Positions 56,005 to 64,000 of a stretch of 64,000 bases of DNA are shown here, piece after piece (within the stretch, counting starts at the first letter, position 1; every line of letters starts with the position of its first letter). The notes beneath the pieces were generated by a model that saw only the letters and a list, made by a program, of their open reading frames with translations, did no database searches and had not been told where the DNA came from. The stretch is from Orientallactaga sibirica (taxonomy: Eukaryota > Chordata > Mammalia > Rodentia > Dipodidae): NCBI GenBank assembly GCA_036365145.1, contig JAEOAD010000015.1:9541501-9605500 (forward strand), in the 5' to 3' direction. The translations under genes were made by a program, and so were the position numbers.

Positions 56005-56660
56005 CTTGTGATACGCAGAATAGTTTTCCCCACAAAGATGCATACATCCTAGTCTCCAGGGCCTGTGGATGTGTTAAGTTACATGGTAGAGGCCAATAAA
56101 GGTTACAGGTAAAATAAGGTTGATAATTATTGACTTTAAAATAAAAAAGGTGTTTTGGATTATGTGAATGGGCCTGAAATAGTTTCTGAAGCACTTATAA
56201 GTGGAAGAAAGAAACAGAGGAATGGCACTGTGGGAGGATTCAGCTGGATCTTGTAGTCCTTGAAAATAGAAGGAGCCACAAGGCAAAGAACACAAATGAC
56301 CTTTAAAAGATGGAAAAAAGGACTGGAGAGATGGCTTAGCAGTTTAGGCGCCTGCCTGCTAAGCCTAAGAACGCTGGTTCCAATCTCCAGGTCCCACGTT
56401 TAGCCAGATGCAAAGTGACACAATGACACAATGCCACACTTGCCCACAAGGGGGCACACGCATCTGGAGTTCATTCACGGCAGCTGAAAGGCTGCTGGCA
56501 CTCCCATTCTCTCTCTCTACCTCTCCCTCTCTCTTTCCCTTTCTCTCTCTCTCTGTGTCTCTCAAAAAAAAAAAAAAAAAAAAAAAAAAAACAGATACAA
56601 AAGATAGATAAGGAAATGGAGTTTCCTCTAGGGATTTCAGCAAATACTGAGTCGTGTAGA
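56005..56660 (+). mobile_element. MLT1-class MaLR LTR, split by DIP
   Basis: 'cgcagaatagttttccccac', 'tagtctccagggcctgtgga', 'agttacatggtagaggccaa', 'gtgaatgggcctgaaatagt' and 'cacttataagtggaagaaag' follow the MLT1-type order. After the SINE 'ggaaatggagtttcctctag' continues it. Confidence 0.65.
56319..56600 (+). mobile_element. DIP SINE with long A-tail
   Basis: 'ggactggagagatggcttag', 'ggcgcctgcctgctaagcct', 'ccagatgcaaagtgacacaa', 'cacaagggggcacacgcatc', a CT-rich segment and about 30 A. The flanks 'aaaagatggaaaa' and 'aaaagatagataa' are a likely target duplication. Confidence 0.93.
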
Positions 56661-56699
56661 CACCATAAATTTATTCTGCGATTCATTTACTCTAGAACT

Positions 56700-58005
56700 G
56701 GTGTGGTTTTCCTGGACGGGCATAAATAAACTTCAGTTCATCCTGAATAAGGAAATGCAGACAGACCAAAGATTGTTGCAAATCCAGCTTTCTGAAGTAA
56801 ATGAGTTTATTAGGGTTATATATGGGAACATGGGCAGCACACAGGCAGCTGTACCACAGACAAGTCCTAAGCTCCTGCCCACCAAGTTTCTCTTTTATAT
56901 AGTTCTAAGTCTACAACAGAGTTCATGCAAAGCTAGGTTCATAGCGCTACCTAGTGTTAAAGCCGTAGAAGTGACTACAGGCTCAGATGACATAAGGTAT
57001 AAACAAAACTAGACTTGGAAAATTATATGTTTATGTGTACTCTGTCCTTGCTCTTATCGGGGATTCTGCTGGTCTCAGCAAACACTACAGAACTGTGGGA
57101 AGGACGGCCTGATTTTCTGCAGCCAGGCACATAGAACAGCTAAATGTCATCTTGCTGCAAGATGGAGTTACTTTGGCCAGAATTTAGAAGACTAATTCCA
57201 ATACAAATCTGTCTCTTTAGGCACCTTACCTCCTTTCTCCTTCTCTTTCTGTCTCCACCCTCAGCTCTTTCTCCCTTAACAAGTCTCAAGAGTCAACGGA
57301 TAAGATGCTGCTATTCTTCTTGCAGCAATAGAGCCTTGCCTGAGAGGATCTTCCCTGCAGCTCTTGGGAGCCAGAAATGGAGCATTCAGCTGACAGCATT
57401 TGCAGCCTGGTCATGTGCCCAGATGTGATGCTGGAGGGTCAACCACTGGCAGTCAGTGAAGAGAGAAGGATTGCCCTGGTGGCTGATGTAACAGTTACTA
57501 AGACCACAGACAGTTCGATGGGGTGATCATGAGCTGGGATAGTCCTGATGACTTATGCCAAATTCAAACATGCCACAATAAGTTGCCAACATCTTTCTGG
57601 AAGTATCAAAGAAGAGATACGTCTTTGGATTTACTCCCAGAGCTAGGTAACAAGCTGAAGTAGCAGACATACACATTTCTTGGATCCATTGAATTGTAAT
57701 GATCTGACTCTAGGAAAGCAACTCACCTTCCACTAAAACCTTTGCTGGGGCACAGCAGACCCTTAAACTGACCCAGAACCACAACTAGAGCAGTTATGAT
57801 GAAGGACTCCTGAGCTGGGCCTTTCTCTGCTTCCCACCCACGTGCTTTCCAACTAAATTGCCTCTCAATTATATGTGACATAAACTTTCAGCTTCTCGGT
57901 TCCCCGTTTAATAGTCAGACAAATAATGGTCTTAATTGCTCATGAAACACCCGGAAGATTTTAGGAGGGAAAGTGGATGAAATGAGCAAAGCATAAGGCT
58001 GCCCT
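56700..58005. other. Unassigned stretch, partly LTR-like
   Basis: The part 56740-57130 ('aatccagctttctgaagtaa', 'gtttattagggttatatatg') looks like a dispersed rodent repeat, perhaps an LTR, that I cannot name. Frames of about 100 codons (56701-57012, 57144-57428, plus) show no known domain. Confidence 0.35.
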
Positions 58006-58009
58006 GGCA

Positions 58010-59000
58010 TGCCCTGGAAGGATAGAGAGTCTCACTGGATGACAGCAGGGGACCCTGATTCTGGCTTCATCTTTCTTGCCTTTTCATTTCTTTGGTTATA
58101 GCTGTGGGGGTGACAGAGCAGAGAATACCACTTAGCGTGCTGTTACTGATTTGAAACTGATCTTATTGCTTTGTGAAAAGAAATTGCAGGAAGCATTTTC
58201 AGATATTGATATCTGTTTGTCAGAGAGACAACGGTCATCCATAGAAGGTTTCAACAGGTCAATTTTACAGAGTGAATCAACCACCAAGAATCTGCGCTAC
58301 CTAGGTTTTCAAATGTCTGAATTTGCCCAGGATTCACAAATTTGGTCCTGGAATTTTTGACAATCTTCTCTCCCCATGACAAACCCTAGCCCCTGGCTCT
58401 ACCTAAGATGTAGAGAAAATACTTCCATTCCCTTTTGATCACTGCCATCCCTCATTCTCCAATTTGCTTCATTTGTAAGTGGGAACTGGGCTGATTTTAT
58501 TATTCTGCATTATTAAGCATCGTATGTTACCAGATGGTCTACAGAGTCCGTCTGAGCTGAGAATGTGTGTCGTTGGGACTTCACTAATCTATCACAGGGG
58601 GCACATGTTCTGCAATCTTCACTTTCAATAACTGGTCTGTGTTTTCCAAATAGATTTACATTTTTATGTGCGACTGATGACTTCTCTAGAGACACATACC
58701 ATGAACGTCTGGCTCGCTGTTATTACATGTACAAAGCATAAAGCTATGTAATAAGACTCGTAAAAACATGCAAATAGTCCTTTTCCGGGGAGGAAAGAAA
58801 CATGATAATTCCTCAAACCAGGAGTTTGGAAAAAAATCTCCGTGCTCTGCTGAGAAATCACACAAAGGAGGAGAAAGTGTCCCCTGGGATGTTATAAATA
58901 AATTAAATAAATAGATGAATAAGTAAATAAATGAATCTGCAAGCCAGTCTGACAACAGAATTTTGTGTGGCAGAGAGACCTCTGTGGTCACTATCTTGTT
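58010..59000. other. Repeat-free block with retained CpGs and an octamer motif
   Basis: No repeat or gene is recognised. Between about 58520 and 58850 there are at least eight CpGs in AT-rich DNA, where CpG is otherwise scarce in this window. An exact octamer 'atgcaaat' (POU-factor site) is at 58768-58775. The pattern would fit a conserved regulatory element, but conservation cannot be judged here. AAAT-rich repeats lie at 58895-58935. Confidence 0.35.
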
Positions 59001-59389
59001 TCAAACAATAAAAACCTCTTCTTTCAGGCTCGCTAGCATGGAGCCCTCTGTCATTCATACTATCCACCTCCAGGAACTTTTTTTGCCTTTTATTGCCACT
59101 TATAATTCTGACCTTCATTTCCCCATTGACATGGCCCGTTCCCACTGCAAATTTCAGATTCAACATACTCATGTCTGATTTTATTGGTAGCTGGTGCCCT
59201 GTCATCACTAGATTTTATGTTCCCCAAGAAGATGTACTTCTTTTGCCTCCCCTACCCAATGGGCCTGCCACATATACTCCACAGCTCATCCAACAGGCAT
59301 TGCCATTAGTAGATGCTCACTAAAAGTTGCATGCTTAAAGCCTGGTTATCAGTGGATTCTCAGCTCCATGTATACACCCCACCAGAGTG

Positions 59390-59945
59390 TTCTTCATCCT
59401 AGAGCCATGATGGATCTTTTCACAGCATTCTCCAGTTTCAATCTGACTTACCTGACAAGAGCTGTCCATGCTGCTGAGTCCAGCTCCTGCCCACTGCTGC
59501 TGCTCATCTCACATCTCTTCCACTCGGCTCTGTGCTCCAAGCACACCTATTTTCCCTTCTCTTGTGCCAGCCTTCCTGTAGCATCATGTATTTCAGTCAG
59601 ACTCTTTGCTTCCTCGTCTTTGAATATTTGACATACTCTACTCATTATTTAGTCCTTAATGTTCAGTGTTCATTCTTTGCGGAGTTCTCCCTTGATTATT
59701 TAAATCACTCCAAGCCCTTCTATTATACTCACATAGCAGCTGATGCTTCACCTTTATAGTTCTTTCCACATTTCTTATTTATATAATTATTTAAAAATAA
59801 TTTCAACCTCAGGGAACTTAAACCAGAGACTCTCTTCATCCCCCAGATGCCACACTATCTTTCACTTATCACTGCAGTCTACAGCAGATTCTCAAATGCA
59901 ACAGATACTCTGTAAATATTTGATATAAATATGTGAATAAATTCA
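59390..59945 (+). mobile_element. L2 LINE 3' region
   Basis: 'cagcattctccagtttcaat', 'ggagttctcccttgattatt', 'tcacttatcactgcagtcta' and 'ctctgtaaatatttgatata' follow the L2 3' order. Open frames here derive from it. A further L2-like end may lie at 59210-59330. Confidence 0.6.
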
Positions 59946-60134
59946 ACATATGGTACATTTTCAGCTGCCTCTTCATCCTGGTCTTTTTCTGGAATGTTGA
60001 CCACAAGTACTTCCAGGCCCTAGCACTGGTCAAGCATATGCAGATCATGCTCAGAGCCTGCTCCTCTTCACCCCACCCCCTCCCCCCAAGAAAAGGAATT
60101 GAGATGCAATACCAAAACCAAGGCCCTAAACCAG

Positions 60135-60230
60135 GAGAGTCTGGGGAGATGATTCAGTGAGTAGAGTGCTTGCCATGCAATGATGAGGACCTGAGTGTGG
60201 ATTTCCAGCACGCTTGTAAAGTGTCAGGTG
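60135..60230 (+). mobile_element. B2-superfamily SINE head fragment
   Basis: 'tctggggagatgattcagtg', 'agtagagtgcttgccatgca' and 'atgaggacctgagtgtggat' form the tRNA-like head of a long-type SINE that is truncated after the head. Confidence 0.75.
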
Positions 60231-60429
60231 ATTTGAATATCCAGCTATCTCCTTCACATTGGCTGAGTTATATATATCTAAGGCCATGTGAAAATTAACT
60301 TTTCTTTACTATTCTTCACTTGTAAATGATAAGAAAATAAAAGAAAATTCTCCCCCTCTGCTTAGGTTCCCTAACTCAGGCAGTAACACCATCCTGGTTT
60401 CTTTGTGACTTAAGTTCCATAATTATGTG

Positions 60430-60825
60430 ATTATACTTGAGTGTATCAGTTATGTTCTTATTGCTGCAACAAAGTACCTGACCACATACAATTTAGGAAA
60501 GGAAATGGTTTATTTTGGCTTATATTCCCAGAGGGTGGAGAGAGTCACAGTGGGGAAAGAATGGCAGGAAAAGAAAGCCAACACCACACCATCCCATCAG
60601 CAGGGAGGAAGTCGAGACAGACGAATACGGGTGCTCACCTAGGTTTCCCCTTTTGATACAGTCCAGAATCCCCAGCCAATGAGATGGCATTACATGCAGT
60701 TAAGGTGGGTCTTTCAACCTCAACTAATTCAATGTATAAAATCCCTCACAGACATGCCCAAAGATTTGTTTCCACAGTGATTCTAAATCCTGTCAGATTG
60801 ATAACCAGAGATGATCCATCACATT
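60430..60825 (-). mobile_element. MaLR/ERVL-type LTR, nearly complete
   Basis: The plus strand reads the reversed LTR from its 3' end: 'tcagttatgttcttattgct', 'acaaagtacctgaccacata', 'aatggtttattttggcttat', then 'gttaaggtgggtctttcaac', 'aaaatccctcacagacatgc' and 'ctaaatcctgtcagattgat'. Two overlapping open frames (60427-60656) are inside it and are not genes. Confidence 0.75.
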
Positions 60826-61455
60826 CACCCACATCTTAATCCCTACAACCAATCAGTCATCAAGTTCTTCTCATTACCCATTACCTTCATGTCTGTTGCC
60901 TTCATTCAGTTCAGTGTCATCATCTTTCACCTGTACAACTTTAGTAGCTTCCCAACTAGTCACCTACCCCTTATAACCACTTTGACTATAAGCCAGTTTC
61001 CAGTCACAGCCAGACTGGTACTTCTAAAACAAAAGTCTAATCATGCCACCTCCCTACGTAACCCATCAGTAACTTTTCATTGTTTTTCATATCAAATCCA
61101 AGAGTTTAGCACAGACTTCTCTTGTCTTTTTTCCCATCACACTCTGTTGTAGTTATCTTGAACCATGCTTTTTGTTAGCCTAATCTCTGGCCTCTCTTGG
61201 TTTTGATATACATTCCTGCCTTAACCTATCTGTTCCTATATGATCTTCATACCTCACATAGATATTACATTCTCCACAAAGACTTTCCAGTTCTGCCTGG
61301 ATTAGGTAGTAATTCCCTTGCTCCCAGAACAACCAGTCACTTGTACTTATCTTTGTACCTACGTGGAGGCTAATCACCTCTTTCATCTCTGCATGTGTTC
61401 TGCTCTAACTTCCTTGTTGCTACCACTAAGGGCCCATGTTGTGTTGGGATTCTAA
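60826..61455 (+). mobile_element. L2 LINE 3' region, long copy
   Basis: 'ttagtagcttcccaactagt', 'ccagactggtacttctaaaa', 'tctaatcatgccacctccct', 'tcattgtttttcatatcaaa' and 'actttccagttctgcctgga' match the L2 ORF2-end/3' UTR order well. The frame 60811-61152 derives from this repeat. Confidence 0.8.
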
Positions 61456-61459
61456 CCAC

Positions 61460-61990
61460 AGACATATTCCCTTTTCTTAGAAATCTACAACATTAGGCTC
61501 ATGAAGATTAAAAAAAAAAAAAAAGTCAAGCAAACTGACCATAGATGAATGAACAAATACAAATGGAATCTGTGCCTAAAAGGTTACTTATATCTAGAAA
61601 ATACAAGCACAGACTTTTTTTCTTATGGGCACAGGTAGATGATAAATAGTGGGGGAGAATTTGAAATGGAAACAGATGTTAAGCTCAGTGCCCAGGCATG
61701 GTACTAGACTGTGGGCAGAAGTCATGTCTGTCAATGAAGCTCCAGTGTATTGTGTTGAAAGAATAACTTGTAATTATAAAAGCTGCAGATAATTGGTAAA
61801 AGCCAAACTAAATTCATTGTAAAGACTGAGTTTGCACTACTTTTTTTAAATTCAGCAGTCCTCTAATCATTGAGGAAATATAAATTCTGAAATAATTTTG
61901 GATGAGAGATAAACAAATGTAATATTGCTCATGAAGTGATGTCTTGAAGTCTAATATGTATCTGTATTAAACACTCAGGATTCTAGAGCT
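61460..61990. other. Unassigned stretch
   Basis: A poly(A) run at 61510-61524; otherwise no gene or repeat that I recognise. Confidence 0.4.
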
Positions 61991-61994
61991 GAAT

Positions 61995-62165
61995 GAGGAA
62001 GTGCTATCACATAGCAGCTGAGCACTGAGCTGGCAGTCAGAGCTCCTCCTTGTAGGGGCTTCAGAAGTCACTGAACTTTCCTTAAACTTGGTTTCTATTC
62101 TGTAATTTGCAAGGCTCATACGTACTTTTTGAGGATGATATGACAAAAATGATAAAATTTTTGAA
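61995..62165 (+). mobile_element. MIR SINE
   Basis: 'gagctggcagtcagagctcc', 'gaagtcactgaactttcctt', 'ttctattctgtaatttgcaa' and 'ttttgaggatgatatgacaa' follow the MIR order. Confidence 0.75.
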
Positions 62166-62177
62166 ATTGCAGTTGTT

Positions 62178-62455
62178 TTTAGTCCATTTGGGCTTCTATA
62201 ACAAAATTTTATAGGTTGAGTGACTTATGAGTCCAAGATCAAAGCTTTGACCCTTTTAGTGCCTGCTGAGGGTCCATTTCCTGATCTCATACATGATCAT
62301 TTCCTCACTGTCACAGGGCAGAGTGGGAGAAGGAGCTCTCTGGCATCTGTTTTATAAAAGATCTATCTTTTCATGGCTTAATTATCTCCCTGAAGACTCA
62401 CCTTTTAATACCATTACTTTGAGGATTATGTTTTAAGATATGGATGTAAGGAGAA
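62178..62455 (-). mobile_element. MLT1/MST-type LTR
   Basis: Reversed order: 'tagtccatttgggcttctat', 'acaaaattttataggttgag', 'gagtccaagatcaaagcttt', 'gaaggagctctctggcatct' and 'cctttt' with 'aataccattactttgagg'. A second LTR of opposite orientation begins within 10 bp. Confidence 0.8.
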
Positions 62456-62462
62456 TGTAAAT

Positions 62463-62751
62463 TGTAGTTTGAATCTGAAATATCACCCACAGGCTCTTGT
62501 GTTGAACACTGTCCCTCCCAGCTCATGGAACTCATTTGGAAGGTTGAGGAAGCTTTGGGAGATATTACTTGACTAAACAAGGTAGGTTACTGAGGGTGGG
62601 TCCTTGGAGGTATTCTATCCTTGACTCTTCCTGATCAGTGCATGAAGTCAACAGTTCTCCTCTGCCACTAACTCCCAGTAACCATGATGTTCTTCTGTCA
62701 AAGGGACTTGTAAGGTATGTTGTCATAAAGAAGGGTAAAGTAATGAATACA
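62463..62751 (+). mobile_element. MaLR solo LTR (ORR1-like), diverged
   Basis: 'tgtagtttgaatctgaaata', 'cacccacaggctcttgtgtt', 'cattactcatttggaagg'-like text, 'gtgggtccttggaggtattc' and the end 'aaagtaatgaataca'. No clear 5-bp duplication. Confidence 0.6.
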
Positions 62752-62759
62752 GGGTGTAT

Positions 62760-63955
62760 CAATGTTAAGTTTATTACTTACATCATAATTGATGTTTTGA
62801 TCCTTAGTTATTGCAGCAGCTGGTAAGAGATGGCATGTATATACACAAAACATAACATCATTCAAGAGGCCAAGAGTCTTTAGGAAGGAGGGATGGACAG
62901 TGTAACAGAGTCTCTCATCACATCCTTCATCACAGTGGATATTTGCCACCTATCAGGTTCTCCTTTCCTCCTGCTTACCAAAGACCATCTGACTAGTCAA
63001 GGCTAATGTACAGCAAGTGTCATGAGAAACCAATGAAAATCTTTCTATTATCTCTACTTCTATTCTACTAGTGAATATACTATATAAATTTGATTTTATC
63101 TATAGCAATGAGGACAAACCTCCATGTCAAATTATCACATATAATTCAATGCACTACTCCACGGGTGATTTCTTGTAAAAACCTTGTTTACTTAGAAACA
63201 TTTTGTACCTTCCTCACAGCCAACTTCCCTCAACCTCTCCTTTCTTGTGGATACCTGAACTTTGGAAGAATGTGAAGTTTCATATGAGCTATAAGATAGT
63301 ATTTTCTCATCCTCCATTGGAATCAGGCTCTAGGCAGAAGAAAGTTTGGGCAAAATCCACAGAATATCTTGCCTTTTCTGGTCCTTGAAATGAAGTTAAT
63401 TATCTATATCACATCAACCTCTTCATTTTCACTTTCTCCCACTAAAATTCACATTCCACCTTTGTTTAATGAATTTCTAGAGATTTTCTAGGACCAAGTT
63501 CATCACATCTTCTCAGACAACTGTCCTAGTTATCTCTCAGGGAATTTATTCATTATGGCCAGTCTTCACCAGCCTGTGGGTGAAAAACAGGTCACGTTCA
63601 TGGTACTAGCTAATATTTTGTTTGTTCTTATACCATCCATATGCTATGTCTTACAATGTCGCATGCATGCCCTGGAATAAGGTTTAACTCTACCTCCATC
63701 TCTCTTGGGCAGTGTTTTTCACCAAACTCTACTGCTATTCCTCTGAAAATTTTAGTCCCCAAGATCCATGTCATTCTCTTGTGGACACCATAGTATTCAG
63801 CTGACTCTAGTGACTCTCAGCTCTCCAGAAAGACTTCCTCATCACATAGAAGTCCATGTGCAATTTTGGATGGTAGTTACATAATGTGATATTACTAGTC
63901 ATAAGAAATTTGAAGCATGCCAACATGCATTATATACATAAAAAAAAGAAAGTAT
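62760..63955. other. Unassigned stretch
   Basis: No gene or repeat family is recognised in this 1.2 kb. It is AT-biased, with only short chance frames. Confidence 0.4.
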
Positions 63956-63957
63956 TG

Positions 63958-64000
63958 GTATTGGACAGGTGGCTCAATGGGCAAAGTACTTGTCATGCCA
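63958..64000 (+). mobile_element. B2-superfamily SINE head, cut by window edge
   Basis: 'attggacaggtggctcaatg' and 'ggcaaagtacttgtcatgcc' are the tRNA-like head of a long-type SINE that continues beyond the window. Confidence 0.7.

Noticed and set aside
60811..61152. 113-codon plus-strand frame as a gene
   Set aside because: The DNA matches the L2 3' region throughout.

Overview
This window is mammalian, almost certainly rodent, intergenic DNA with no functional gene that I can support. The evidence is a dense mix of rodent-type interspersed repeats. There are B1 (7SL-derived) SINEs on both strands. There are about twenty copies of a tRNA-derived, B2-superfamily SINE whose head reads like 'ggctggagagatggcttagc'. 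There are rodent-style LINE-1 3' ends and ORR1/MLT1-type MaLR LTRs, over an older layer of L2, MIR and a Tigger-like DNA transposon. The main tRNA-SINE carries a body about the 'ccagatgcac...catctggagttc' motif. It is not mouse B2 and best fits the DIP SINE of jerboas and birch mice (Dipodoidea). I therefore suggest a dipodoid rodent such as a jerboa; this is an inference from memory of the family.

Layout. 0-2.4 kb: an L1 3' end, then a full-length processed pseudogene of nucleophosmin (NPM1) on the minus strand, split by a DIP insertion. 2.4-10 kb: mostly unassigned single-copy-like DNA with L2, MIR and a 1.2 kb old L1 3' end. 10-20 kb: a small L1 with a perfect 18-bp target duplication, a CT/GT microsatellite in an LTR-like stretch, MaLR LTRs (one with a perfect 5-bp target duplication), nested B1s and several long chimeric SINEs. 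20-32 kb: AT-rich DNA with an old L1, a Tigger/MER8-like element carrying nested L1 and DIP, and more LTRs. 32-43 kb: MIR, L2, MLT1 and a 2 kb repeat-poor block. 43-49.3 kb: a DIP with an unusual 104-bp insert, then a 5.3 kb 5'-truncated L1 with a decayed ORF2 and a long 3' UTR. 49-64 kb: SINEs, L2, LTRs, an unexplained diverged duplication (54.3/55.1 kb) and a CpG-retaining repeat-free block near 58.5-58.9 kb.

No tRNA, rRNA or CRISPR and no intact protein-coding exon was recognised. Short open frames are consistent with chance or with repeat-derived sequence. The interest lies in retrotransposition footprints and in two repeat-free candidate regulatory blocks. Repeat family names come from recognition by eye, without a library search, and boundaries are approximate unless a target-site duplication is given.
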